Assembly (NCBI RefSeq): GCF_002836205.1
Contig: NZ_PJBE01000013.1
Coordinates: forward strand, 3,100,001-3,164,000
Direction: 5' to 3'
Origin: Shewanella sp. Choline-02u-19
GTDB taxonomy: Bacteria; Pseudomonadota; Gammaproteobacteria; Enterobacterales; Shewanellaceae
DNA: 64,000 nt
Position numbers and translations under genes: made by a program. Each line of letters opens with the position of its first letter. The stretch's first letter is position 1. Under the pieces are notes generated by a model. That model had not been told where the DNA came from, ran no database searches, and was given only the letters and a program-made list of their open reading frames with translations. Positions 1-8,273 of this stretch are shown here, piece after piece.

Positions 1-142
1 TAAGACTAGGAACATTAGATACATTAAAGTCTGTCTCAGCTAACACACCCGCCATTAGAATTGGCAGAGCCGCGTTTTTGGCGCCTGAAATGACAACTTC
101 ACCCGCAAGCGCATTGCTCGCTTCAATTTTTAATTTATCCAC
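1..142 (-). CDS. murA: UDP-N-acetylglucosamine 1-carboxyvinyltransferase, N-terminal part
   Basis: First committed cytoplasmic step of peptidoglycan synthesis, transferring enolpyruvate from PEP to UDP-GlcNAc. Only the first 47 codons lie in the window; the rest runs off the left edge. The translation from a GTG start contains the MurA N-terminal signature ISGAKNAALPIL, whose lysine is a conserved active-site residue in the family. The only nearby ATG on this strand is out of frame and reaches a stop within a few codons, so GTG is the start. It sits directly downstream of ibaG, as in other gammaproteobacteria. Confidence 0.93.
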   Translation of the reverse strand, partial: MDKLKIEASNALAGEVVISGAKNAALPILMAGVLAETDFNVSNVPSL

Positions 143-163
143 ATTAACTCTCTAAATCAGCAA

Positions 164-415
164 TTACATATTAAAGACTTTTTCACGCTTCCATTGTGTT
201 GGCGTGAATGCATTAATCGTAATAGCGTGTAACTCACCGCTAGTAATGTGAGCCATTAATGGACCATAAATTGTCTGTTGCTGCTTAACGCGCCCCATCC
301 CGTCAAAACAGTCACCGACGGCGACAATCTTGTAATGAGTCCCTTCTTGAGTCACTTTTACTTCTTCTAAGGATAATGCTTCTAACAGGATCGCTTCTAT
401 ATCTTTACATTCCAT
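164..415 (-). CDS. ibaG: BolA-family protein IbaG
   Basis: Small BolA/YrbA-type protein, linked in the family to iron-sulfur handling with monothiol glutaredoxins and to acid stress. The 83 residues contain the typical FDGM-RVKQQQTIYGPLM block with a conserved histidine shortly after it. I place the start at the ATG at 415 rather than the upstream in-frame ATG at 445. It matches the usual BolA length, has an AAGGTGAA ribosome site at good distance, and avoids overlap with mlaB. It is between mlaB and murA, the standard neighbourhood. Confidence 0.93.
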   Translation of the reverse strand: MECKDIEAILLEALSLEEVKVTQEGTHYKIVAVGDCFDGMGRVKQQQTIYGPLMAHITSGELHAITINAFTPTQWKREKVFNM

Positions 416-428
416 GGAACTATTCACC

Positions 429-722
429 TTACTGTGCTTCTTCATAAAAGAAGTCGTTTAAATCATATAATACGATAAATTTCTTAAGCTGCTCTGAAGC
501 TGAAATCAACTTCAAGCTAGCACCTTTTGCGGCAAAAACACTGACTAATTCGAGTAAAAATGCCACTCCAGCACTGTCACAATATTCAATGTCCGATAAC
601 TGTAAAAAAGCAGTGTCGACATCCAATAAGCAACGTCTGTCATTCCATAGACTGATTACGGCATCTTGATCTAAGCGGCCGCTAATCGCACAAATAATAC
701 CTTGCTGTTGAAAGCTTGCCAC
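429..722 (-). CDS. mlaB: STAS-domain phospholipid transport protein MlaB
   Basis: Cytoplasmic STAS-domain subunit that binds and stabilises the MlaF ATPase in the MlaFEDB retrograde phospholipid transporter of the inner membrane. The 97 residues fit a single STAS fold, with the loop DIEYCDSAGVAFLLEL carrying the conserved serine region. It starts with GTG overlapping the mlaC stop by one base (TAGTG), implying translational coupling. It is the last of the transport genes before ibaG. Confidence 0.9.
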   Translation of the reverse strand: MASFQQQGIICAISGRLDQDAVISLWNDRRCLLDVDTAFLQLSDIEYCDSAGVAFLLELVSVFAAKGASLKLISASEQLKKFIVLYDLNDFFYEEAQ

Positions 723-1396
723 TAGTTGGCCTGCTCACTCGGGTTTAAATCAATATGAGTCGCTGTGCGCTCAATGAGCATCTCGATCACTGCTTCGATG
801 CCTTTTTGACGAACCAAGTTAGTGACCTCTGATTGCTTTGAAGATAATAAGCTAACACCTTCGGCAACAAGATCAAATGCTTTCCAAGTATCATCTTTTA
901 AACGCCGAGCTCTAAACTGTAACTTGATTTCAGGGCGCCCTTTCTCGATGATCCTAACATTAACGTTGACCATCTTCTCGCCGGAAAAATCTTTAGCAGG
1001 ATTAAATTTAACCGTTTGATCTGTATATTCAGTAAACGCTTGTGCATACGTTGAAACTAAATAACCTCTAAAAGCCTCAACAAAGCGAGTACGTTCATCT
1101 TTTGTAGTGTCACGTAAGTACTGACCCAACACTTTATAAGAGGCGTATTTATAATCGATATACGGCATCAACTCTTCGGTAACAATAACCTTTAAATGCT
1201 CAGGATTATCAGCAATCAACTGCCTATCTAGGTTAAAGCGCGCAAATGTTTTTTTAGAAACAGCCTCAACCATTGTATAAGGGTTCGTTTTATCTATCTC
1301 AACATCGGTACTATTTTCGGTATCAGCCGCTTGCACGCTAAGACTCATAAACGCCACTGTAACCAGCATCAATCCGCGACAAAATTTATTCAACAT
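722..1396 (-). CDS. mlaC: Periplasmic phospholipid-binding protein MlaC
   Basis: Soluble periplasmic shuttle carrying phospholipids between the outer-membrane MlaA complex and the inner-membrane MlaFEDB complex. About 224 residues with an N-terminal signal peptide ending near SVQA-ADTEN, followed by the all-family Tol-Ttg2-type fold (NPYTMVEAVSKKTFARF). The frame extends to a GTG at 1414 overlapping the mlaD stop, but GGAG lies eight bases before the ATG at 1396, which I prefer. It belongs to the mlaFEDCB run. Confidence 0.93.
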   Translation of the reverse strand: MLNKFCRGLMLVTVAFMSLSVQAADTENSTDVEIDKTNPYTMVEAVSKKTFARFNLDRQLIADNPEHLKVIVTEELMPYIDYKYASYKVLGQYLRDTTKDERTRFVEAFRGYLVSTYAQAFTEYTDQTVKFNPAKDFSGEKMVNVNVRIIEKGRPEIKLQFRARRLKDDTWKAFDLVAEGVSLLSSKQSEVTNLVRQKGIEAVIEMLIERTATHIDLNPSEQAN

Positions 1397-1413
1397 ATCC
1401 ATTACTCCTACCA

Positions 1414-1884
1414 CTAATCTTTTGAACCTGCACTATATAAGAACTGGCCAATCAGCTCTTCTAATACCAATGCCGAATGGGTATCGTCAATACTGTCACC
1501 ATCGGCTAACATCTCAACATCGTCATCCATAAAACCTGGGGCCAGCCCTAAAAACTGCTCGCCTAATAAGCCGGATGTTAAGATCGATAACGTGCTCGTT
1601 TCTGGGAAATACTGATAGCGCTTATCCATCGAGAGCGTAACGATAGGGACCAATCTTTCTGGGTCCAAAGTGATGGCACTAACTCGGCCAACCACCACGC
1701 CACCTACCTTCACTGGAGAACGCACTTTCAAACCGCCAATATTGCTGAATTTGGCGTGGAGGGAATAACTACTGTCACCCGTTTTTACTTCTACATTGGC
1801 AACATTGAAAACTAATATTAAAAACGCTGCCAATCCAGACAATAAAAATAGGCCGACTAACACCTCAATCTTCCGTGTCAACAT
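1414..1884 (-). CDS. mlaD: MCE-domain protein MlaD
   Basis: Inner-membrane anchored, periplasmic MCE-domain subunit that forms the hexameric ring of the Mla transporter. 156 residues: one N-terminal membrane helix (about residues 8–26) followed by a single MCE domain with LKVRSPVKVGGVVVGRV. Length is normal for the family. It lies 61 bp downstream of mlaE and immediately upstream of mlaC. Confidence 0.95.
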   Translation of the reverse strand: MLTRKIEVLVGLFLLSGLAAFLILVFNVANVEVKTGDSSYSLHAKFSNIGGLKVRSPVKVGGVVVGRVSAITLDPERLVPIVTLSMDKRYQYFPETSTLSILTSGLLGEQFLGLAPGFMDDDVEMLADGDSIDDTHSALVLEELIGQFLYSAGSKD

Positions 1885-1945
1885 AACTCATTTACCACTC
1901 TATTCAATAAATCTAAACAATAATTAACATGCTTGCAATCTTACG

Positions 1946-2731
1946 CTAGCTGCCAAACATCATCGCTGTCAGCAAAAAATCTAACGCCAACACCGCCAAG
2001 CTAGACTGCACTACCGTTTGGGTTGTTGCTCGGCTGATCCCTTCTGGATTAGGTACCACATTATAACCGCGATAAAGTGCTATCCAAGTCACTACCACCG
2101 CAAACAATGCACTTTTTATAATACAGTTAACAATGTCCTCTCGCCATTCAACTGAAGACTGCAATATTGACCAAAAGGCGCCACTATCGATCCCTTTCCA
2201 TTCAACGCCAACAACATGACCACCGTAAATACCTATGGCGGTAAACATTAATGCTAACAAAGGTAAACTTATCACTCCCGCCCAAAAGCGCGGTGCAATA
2301 ATCTGCCGTAGCGGATCAATAGCCATCATTTCCAGGCTCGAGAGCTGCTCAGTGCTTTTCATTAGGCCAAGCTCAGCCGTTAATGCTGAGCCCGCGCGTC
2401 CGGCAAATAATAGTGCGGTAATTACAGGACCTAATTCACGCAATAAGCTCAAGGCGACCATGGGTCCTAGGCTCTCTTCAGTGCCAAAGCCAACAAGTAT
2501 ATTATAGCCTTGCAGCGCTAATACCATGCCAATAAAGAGCCCCGATACTAAAATAATCACCATTGATTGCACGCCAACCACATACAATTGCTTGATGAGC
2601 AACGGCGTACCTTTTCTAAACCTTGGGCGATGCGCTATCGCACCCCATAGCATCAGTCCCGCTTGACCAAGACCAACCACTAAATCAATAGCACCACGAC
2701 CCAACTTAGCGATTTGATTAATCAAGCCCAC
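1946..2731 (-). CDS. mlaE: ABC transporter permease MlaE
   Basis: Integral membrane permease of the MlaFEDB lipid transporter. 261 residues with about five or six hydrophobic segments and the typical motif ELGPVITALLFAGRAGSALTAELG of the MlaE/YrbE family. It starts with GTG and overlaps the end of mlaF by 14 bp, so the two are probably translationally coupled. Confidence 0.95.
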   Translation of the reverse strand: MGLINQIAKLGRGAIDLVVGLGQAGLMLWGAIAHRPRFRKGTPLLIKQLYVVGVQSMVIILVSGLFIGMVLALQGYNILVGFGTEESLGPMVALSLLRELGPVITALLFAGRAGSALTAELGLMKSTEQLSSLEMMAIDPLRQIIAPRFWAGVISLPLLALMFTAIGIYGGHVVGVEWKGIDSGAFWSILQSSVEWREDIVNCIIKSALFAVVVTWIALYRGYNVVPNPEGISRATTQTVVQSSLAVLALDFLLTAMMFGS

Positions 2732-3530
2732 TTAGCAGCTCCTTCTTATAGTCCGGTGCAGGGTAATGAAACGGCACCGGCCCGTCTGGTTCTCCGCCAA
2801 TAAACTGTGTTAACTGCGGATTGTCAGCCAAGCGCAGTTCTTCGGGGGTGCCATGAGCGATAATTCTTTTATCTGCCAGCACATAGACATAATCAGCAAT
2901 GCCTAGCACCTCTTGCACATCATGCGACACCACCACTGAAGTCAGGTTAAGTGCATCGGACAGTTCACGAATTAATTTAACCAAAACCCCCATTGAAATA
3001 GGGTCTTGTCCTGCAAACGGTTCGTCATAAAGAATGATTTCCGGTTCCAAGGCGATGGCACGAGCCAAGGCAGCTCTGCGCTGCATTCCTCCTGAAAGCT
3101 CGGTTGGCATTAACGGCGCCGCGCCGCGCAGTCCAACCGCTTCGAGTTTCATTAACACGATGCGGCGAATAATCGCTTCAGGTAAACCAGAGTGCTCCCT
3201 AAGCGCAAACGCAACATTATCGAACACATTCATGTCCGTAAATAGCGCGCCACTTTGGAACAGCATACTCATGCGCTTACGCAATACAAATAATTGGCTG
3301 CGGCTGCATTGATGCACATCGATGCCATCAAAAAGTACTTTGCCTTTACTTGGCGTGAGCTGACCACCGATTAATTTCAGTAAGGTGGTTTTGCCTATGC
3401 CACTAGGTCCCATTATTGCAGTAACCTTGCCTTTAGGGATCGATAGACTGATGTCTTCATAAATGACATGTGAGCCGCGGCTAAAGGCCATATTCTGGAT
3501 TTCGACCAATGAGTTATGGTTTTGAGTCAT
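2718..3530 (-). CDS. mlaF: ABC transporter ATP-binding protein MlaF
   Basis: ATPase of the Mla phospholipid transporter. Walker A GPSGIGKTT, ABC signature LSGGMQRR and Walker B IILYDEPF are all present. I choose the ATG at 3530 (MTQNHNSL), which matches the family start better than the in-frame ATG at 3545. It is first in the minus-strand run mlaFEDCB–ibaG–murA and is divergent from yrbG. Confidence 0.95.
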   Translation of the reverse strand: MTQNHNSLVEIQNMAFSRGSHVIYEDISLSIPKGKVTAIMGPSGIGKTTLLKLIGGQLTPSKGKVLFDGIDVHQCSRSQLFVLRKRMSMLFQSGALFTDMNVFDNVAFALREHSGLPEAIIRRIVLMKLEAVGLRGAAPLMPTELSGGMQRRAALARAIALEPEIILYDEPFAGQDPISMGVLVKLIRELSDALNLTSVVVSHDVQEVLGIADYVYVLADKRIIAHGTPEELRLADNPQLTQFIGGEPDGPVPFHYPAPDYKKELLSGLD

Positions 3531-3705
3531 GCATGAGCCCTGCATTCAAATTAAGAAACATCCATTTTTCCGTACTGGAAAGGGAGAAATTGTACGTAAT
3601 TGAACAATCAGGTACAACCAAATCAACACTATCTCGTCTCAATACTTTCATTTTTGTTAAATTACAGCGAAAATACGCGGCTATATCCTCAAATACCTAG
3701 AATCG
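3531..3705. promoter_or_regulatory. Divergent mlaF / yrbG promoter region
   Basis: A 175 bp non-coding stretch between two divergently transcribed runs. It must hold the promoters for the mla operon on the minus strand and for yrbG–kdsD on the plus strand. It is AT-rich, but I cannot assign specific -35/-10 boxes with confidence. Confidence 0.5.
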
Positions 3706-4665
3706 ATGTTATTTAATATATTTTTGTTAGTGGCTGGCTTAAGTGCTTTAGTCTGGAGCGCAGATAAGTTTGTATACGGTGCGGCAGCTTTTGCACGCAA
3801 CTTAGGCCTTCCACCAATGTTAATAGGCTTAACCATTGTGGCTATGGGCAGCTCTGCACCAGAAATGTTTGTTGCCGCCACCGCGTCAATGGAAGGCATG
3901 ACAGATACAGCCATTGGTAACGTGCTCGGTTCCAATATAGCTAACATCACACTCATTCTAGGTATTACAGCGTTACTCGGGGCTATTTCCGTCAGTTCAC
4001 AAACGCTGAAACGTGAAATCCCTTTAATGTTAGCCGCCACCGTCATTGTGGGTTATTTTTTATATGACGGCTTTTTAACCCGAATTGAAGGCGTGTCTCT
4101 TTTAGTGCTCTTTTTCGCATTAATGGGCTACCTAATTTGGCATGGTCTGACGAATAATAATCGCGATGCGTTAGCCATTGATGCCGATAATGAGGTTCCC
4201 TCAAATGTCCCCACCAAGAAAGCGATTTTTTGGCTTGTCATCGGCATGGTGTTGTTACCTCTTTCAGCCGATTGGATGGTTCAAGGTGCTGTAGGCATTG
4301 CTAAGGCTTATCACCTTTCTGACTTAGTCATCGGACTGACGATTATTGCCGTGGGTACCAGTCTTCCTGAGCTTGCAGCCTGTATTGCTGGCGTGTTGAA
4401 AAAAGAGGATGATTTAGCCATCGGTAATATTGTGGGTTCAAACTTATTTAATATTTTAGCGGTACTTGCCATACCCGGCATTATCGCGCCAGGTGCCGTC
4501 GATGCCGCGGCAAGCACGAGAGATTTCTACATGGTACTTGCAACGAGCAGTGCGCTTGCAATACTGATATTATTGAGCGGACGCGCTAGGCAACTAAAGC
4601 CTTGGCATGGCGTTGTTCTACTCATTACATTTGTCGCGTATCAAGCGTTACTTTTCCTATCTTAA
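3706..4665 (+). CDS. yrbG: Sodium/calcium antiporter family protein YrbG
   Basis: Membrane cation antiporter of the CaCA family. 319 residues with about ten membrane helices in two inverted halves, each bearing an alpha repeat: GSSAPEMFV with GNVLGSNIANI in the first half, and GTSLPELAA with GNIVGSNLFNI in the second. The acidic residues in these repeats bind the cation in the family. It is first in the plus-strand run leading into kdsD, as in Escherichia coli. Physiological substrate is not established from sequence. Confidence 0.93.
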   Translation: MLFNIFLLVAGLSALVWSADKFVYGAAAFARNLGLPPMLIGLTIVAMGSSAPEMFVAATASMEGMTDTAIGNVLGSNIANITLILGITALLGAISVSSQTLKREIPLMLAATVIVGYFLYDGFLTRIEGVSLLVLFFALMGYLIWHGLTNNNRDALAIDADNEVPSNVPTKKAIFWLVIGMVLLPLSADWMVQGAVGIAKAYHLSDLVIGLTIIAVGTSLPELAACIAGVLKKEDDLAIGNIVGSNLFNILAVLAIPGIIAPGAVDAAASTRDFYMVLATSSALAILILLSGRARQLKPWHGVVLLITFVAYQALLFLS

Positions 4666-4711
4666 ATATGAATGCGACCTATAAAGCAGTAAATTAGAGA
4701 GAGACCAAGAA

Positions 4712-5689
4712 ATGGTAGATGAACAGCAGCTACGCCAGTGGGGCACCAAGGTCATTGATATCGAGAAAAAAGCACTCGATAACCTTTACCAATATGTAGA
4801 CTCAAATGAGTTTGCCCAAGCATGCCAATTAATATTGCAGTGCACCGGCAAAGTTATCGTTATGGGAATGGGCAAATCAGGCCATATAGGTAATAAGATC
4901 TCAGCCACATTAGCCAGCACTGGAACGCCTGCATTTTTTGTCCATCCAGGTGAAGCGAGTCACGGTGATTTAGGCGTATTAAGCGAAAACGATATCGTCC
5001 TTGCTATCTCTAACTCAGGTGAATCGAGTGAGATTCTGACATTAATGCCAGTAATCAAGCGCATGGGGCTGCCGATGATTTCGTTAACAGGCAAGCCGGA
5101 ATCCAACATGGCAAAGCTAGCCCATCTGCACCTTTGTATTGAAGTGCCCGAAGAAGCCTGCCCGCTGGGATTAGCGCCAACATCGAGCACGACGGCCACT
5201 TTGGTGATGGGCGATGCATTAGCGGTTGCTTTACTGCAAGCTCGCGGGTTTACTAAAGATGACTTTGCACTGTCTCATCCCGGTGGAACTTTAGGGCGTA
5301 AGCTACTCTTAAAAGTCAGTGACGTAATGCATAAAGACAATGAGCTGCCGCTGGTAAAGCATGATATCTGTATTACCGATGCGCTTTACGAAATATCTAA
5401 AAAAGGCTTAGGCATGACTGCCATTGTCGATGAGAAAAGCACTTTAGTCGGTATATTCACCGACGGCGACTTACGCCGAGTGATTGATGCAGAAGTTAAC
5501 TTACGTACCACCCCCATTGCTGAAGTTATGTCTAAAGGCTGTGTCACCATTACTGATAATGTACTTGCAGCAGAAGCATTAAAAGTGATGGAAGAGAAAA
5601 ACATTAATGGTTTGATAGTCATCAATTCACAGCAACAACCTGTCGGTGCACTTAACATGCTCGACATGGTGAAAGCAGGAGTTATTTAA
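4712..5689 (+). CDS. kdsD: D-arabinose 5-phosphate isomerase
   Basis: Converts ribulose 5-phosphate to arabinose 5-phosphate, the first step of Kdo synthesis for lipopolysaccharide. 325 residues: N-terminal SIS domain (about 40–175, GMGKSGHIGNKISATL and SNSGESSEI) and two C-terminal CBS domains (about 205–325). An AGAGAGACC ribosome site precedes the ATG. It is followed by kdsC with one base between them. Confidence 0.96.
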   Translation: MVDEQQLRQWGTKVIDIEKKALDNLYQYVDSNEFAQACQLILQCTGKVIVMGMGKSGHIGNKISATLASTGTPAFFVHPGEASHGDLGVLSENDIVLAISNSGESSEILTLMPVIKRMGLPMISLTGKPESNMAKLAHLHLCIEVPEEACPLGLAPTSSTTATLVMGDALAVALLQARGFTKDDFALSHPGGTLGRKLLLKVSDVMHKDNELPLVKHDICITDALYEISKKGLGMTAIVDEKSTLVGIFTDGDLRRVIDAEVNLRTTPIAEVMSKGCVTITDNVLAAEALKVMEEKNINGLIVINSQQQPVGALNMLDMVKAGVI

Positions 5690-5690
5690 C

Positions 5691-6242
5691 ATGTCTAAAC
5701 AGGGATTCTATGGCCCGATTAGCGATGATGTTTGGCAAGCCGCCAGCAAAATCAAACTGCTTATTTGCGATGTAGATGGCGTATTTTCCGATGGCCTAGT
5801 CTATATGAGCAACTCCGGCGAAGAGCTTAAAACATTCCACACTCGAGATGGTTACGGTGTTCGCTCTGTTCTTTCTAGCGGCATTAACGTGGCGATTATT
5901 ACTGGTCGAAAATCAAAAATTGTCGAAGATAGAATGACAGCACTCGGCGTCACTCATATTTATCAAGGCGTTGATAACAAGTTAAGCCCCTACAATGAGT
6001 TATTAGCACTTTACAATGTCAATCCAAATGAAGTTGCCTATATAGGTGATGATATGGTCGACTTGCCGGTGATGAAAGAGGTCGGTTTATCGGTTTGCGT
6101 CGCTGATGGCCACCCTTACGTGAAGCAACATGCTTTAATGACAACTCATATTAATGGTGGTCATGGCGCCCTTAGAGAGCTCACAGACTTGTTATTACTT
6201 AGCCAAGGTAAGTTTGAGTCGGCTCACGGGATGAGCATATGA
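5691..6242 (+). CDS. kdsC: 3-deoxy-D-manno-octulosonate 8-phosphate phosphatase
   Basis: HAD-superfamily phosphatase that removes phosphate from Kdo-8-phosphate. 183 residues, with the catalytic DVDG motif (Asp27 nucleophile, Asp29), TGRKS in motif II and GDDMVDLPV in the metal-binding motif. Short C0-type HAD without a cap, normal length. Its end overlaps the lptC start by 4 bp (ATGA). Confidence 0.96.
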   Translation: MSKQGFYGPISDDVWQAASKIKLLICDVDGVFSDGLVYMSNSGEELKTFHTRDGYGVRSVLSSGINVAIITGRKSKIVEDRMTALGVTHIYQGVDNKLSPYNELLALYNVNPNEVAYIGDDMVDLPVMKEVGLSVCVADGHPYVKQHALMTTHINGGHGALRELTDLLLLSQGKFESAHGMSI

Positions 6243-6796
6243 ATCGCGTCACCCTAGCGATTATCGCTTTATTTGGCACCGCACTGATCCTTTATTGGCA
6301 AGTGCAGTCTAAAAAAAGCGACCAAACGTTAGACATTGATATAAGCGAACGCCCTAACTACATCATCAATGATATGCGCAGCACTGAATACAATGAAGCG
6401 GGTCTCATTAATAGCAAAGTCACCGCCAAGCACATGGAACACTTTGAAGAAGCCAGTATGACTTACTTCACTGACCCGGTTTATTTGATCTATCCCGATG
6501 ATGGTCAAGCCCAATGGCGTTTAACCGCGGCTAAAGGAACCCATAACAATTTAACCGGTAAGGTCTCATTGGAAAACAATGTTATTATCGATTCTATTAG
6601 TCCAGAAGAGCCGATCCAAACATTGTCTACCTCCTATTTAGAGCTTGATCTAGAGACGATGGTTATGACCTCTGATGAAATCATTTACGTCACTGGTAAT
6701 GAGTTTGTGATTCAGGGAACAGGCCTTTATGCTGATCTTAACGCCCAAAGTGTAAAGTTGATCAGTCAAGTCGAAGGGATCTACGATGTTAAGTAA
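6239..6796 (+). CDS. lptC: LPS export protein LptC
   Basis: Bitopic inner-membrane subunit of the Lpt bridge that receives LPS from LptBFG and passes it to LptA. 185 residues with one N-terminal membrane helix (about 4–20), then a periplasmic beta-jellyroll domain. The ATGA overlap with kdsC and the position before lptA match the conserved locus. Confidence 0.93.
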   Translation: MNRVTLAIIALFGTALILYWQVQSKKSDQTLDIDISERPNYIINDMRSTEYNEAGLINSKVTAKHMEHFEEASMTYFTDPVYLIYPDDGQAQWRLTAAKGTHNNLTGKVSLENNVIIDSISPEEPIQTLSTSYLELDLETMVMTSDEIIYVTGNEFVIQGTGLYADLNAQSVKLISQVEGIYDVK

Positions 6797-6859
6797 GCGA
6801 TTCAAAAAACAAATATACTCACTCATGCTAGCAACCCAATAGCGGAGTAGAAGGAAGTT

Positions 6860-7408
6860 ATGAAATACAATCAATCAATACTTGCAGGTCTGTTGTGTCT
6901 GCTTAGCATTAGTAGCTACGCGCAAGTCGATGACTTAAAGCAAGAAGTTAAAATTGCTGCTGCCAGCCAAGAAGCTGATATAAAAAATAATCAGGTGATC
7001 TTTTTTGGTCCTGTAGAAGTGACTCAGGGTTCAATTAAAATGAAGGCTGATGAATTACGGGTGTTCTCCAAAGAAGCGAGCTCAGGAAAAATACTCGTGG
7101 CTACGGGTAATCCTGCGACATATACCCAAATGATGGAAGATGGCCGCCCGGCGATGGCAAGTGCGAAAGAGATCCGTTATGAGTTGGCAACAAGAACCTT
7201 AACCTTGTTAGGTAATGCAACCTTGGAGCAAGAGGGCAGCCAAGTCACGGGTAACCGCATCAAGTACAATATCGGACTACAAAAATTAGTCGCAGAAAGT
7301 ACAGGTAAAGGTAATGATCGCGTGATCACTATCATTCAGCCTGAAGCTTATCAAGAAGAGACGCCTGAAACCCCAGCCGCACCCATTAAAAAGCAGGAAC
7401 AGCAATGA
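6860..7408 (+). CDS. lptA: LPS transport periplasmic protein LptA
   Basis: Periplasmic bridge protein of LPS transport with an OstA-like beta-jellyroll. 182 residues, with a signal peptide cleaved after about residue 21 (SSYA-QVDD). The chosen ATG is preceded by AAGGAAG. Its stop overlaps the lptB start (ATGA). Confidence 0.93.
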   Translation: MKYNQSILAGLLCLLSISSYAQVDDLKQEVKIAAASQEADIKNNQVIFFGPVEVTQGSIKMKADELRVFSKEASSGKILVATGNPATYTQMMEDGRPAMASAKEIRYELATRTLTLLGNATLEQEGSQVTGNRIKYNIGLQKLVAESTGKGNDRVITIIQPEAYQEETPETPAAPIKKQEQQ

Positions 7409-8136
7409 CCCAAAAAACGCTGACCGTACGCAATTTAGCGAAAAGTTATAAGAGCCGAGCCGTTGTTCAAGATGTGAGTTTAACGGTCAAAACAGGGCAA
7501 ATTGTTGGGTTATTGGGTCCTAATGGTGCAGGTAAAACCACAACATTTTATATGGTTGTTGGTTTAGTTCAGAGCGACAAGGGTCAGATCTTAATCGATG
7601 ACGATGATTTAACCTTAGACCCAATGCATCTCCGAGCACGTAAAGGCATTGGCTACTTGCCACAAGAGGCAAGCATCTTTAGAAAGCTCTCAGTGCGTGA
7701 CAATATCATGGCAGTATTACAGACTCGCAAAGATATCAATAACGAGCAGCGTGAAGAGCAACTTGAACACCTACTCGAAGAGTTTCACATCACCCATATC
7801 CGCGATAGCCAAGGCATGGCGTTATCAGGTGGTGAACGCCGCAGAGTTGAAATCGCTCGAGCACTGGCAGCCAACCCAAAGTTTATTCTACTCGATGAAC
7901 CTTTTGCCGGCGTTGATCCAATATCGGTTATCGATATTAAAAAGATTATTGAACAGTTAAAAAGCCGTGGCTTAGGGGTGTTGATCACAGACCACAATGT
8001 GCGTGAAACATTGGACGTTTGTGAACATGCCTATATCGTAAGTCACGGAAATTTGATTGCAGAAGGCACACCTGCCGAGATATTAGATAATCAGCAGGTT
8101 CGAGCAGTGTACTTAGGTGAACAATTCAGGCTATAG
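7405..8136 (+). CDS. lptB: LPS export ABC transporter ATPase LptB
   Basis: Cytoplasmic ATPase powering extraction of LPS from the inner membrane. 243 residues: Walker A GPNGAGKT (38–45), signature LSGGERRR (about residue 140), Walker B FILLDEPFAGVDP and the switch histidine in LITDHNVRE. Coupled to lptA by a 4 bp overlap; rpoN follows. Confidence 0.96.
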   Translation: MTQKTLTVRNLAKSYKSRAVVQDVSLTVKTGQIVGLLGPNGAGKTTTFYMVVGLVQSDKGQILIDDDDLTLDPMHLRARKGIGYLPQEASIFRKLSVRDNIMAVLQTRKDINNEQREEQLEHLLEEFHITHIRDSQGMALSGGERRRVEIARALAANPKFILLDEPFAGVDPISVIDIKKIIEQLKSRGLGVLITDHNVRETLDVCEHAYIVSHGNLIAEGTPAEILDNQQVRAVYLGEQFRL

Positions 8137-8273
8137 TTAACCCACAGTATGCGGGTTTAATTGTATAGCATTAGCTAAGTATATGAATACAATCAAAGTG
8201 TTGACTCTTTAAGCTCTCTTCGTCAAATCACCGAGCTTCAACGTTTAATTACAGTGTAGGGAATAGCGGTAAG

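Noticed and set aside
822..1019. Plus-strand frame inside mlaC
   Set aside because: Lies antisense to a clear family member, has no ribosome site and no recognisable sequence; a shadow frame. Similar antisense frames across the window were dismissed for the same reason.
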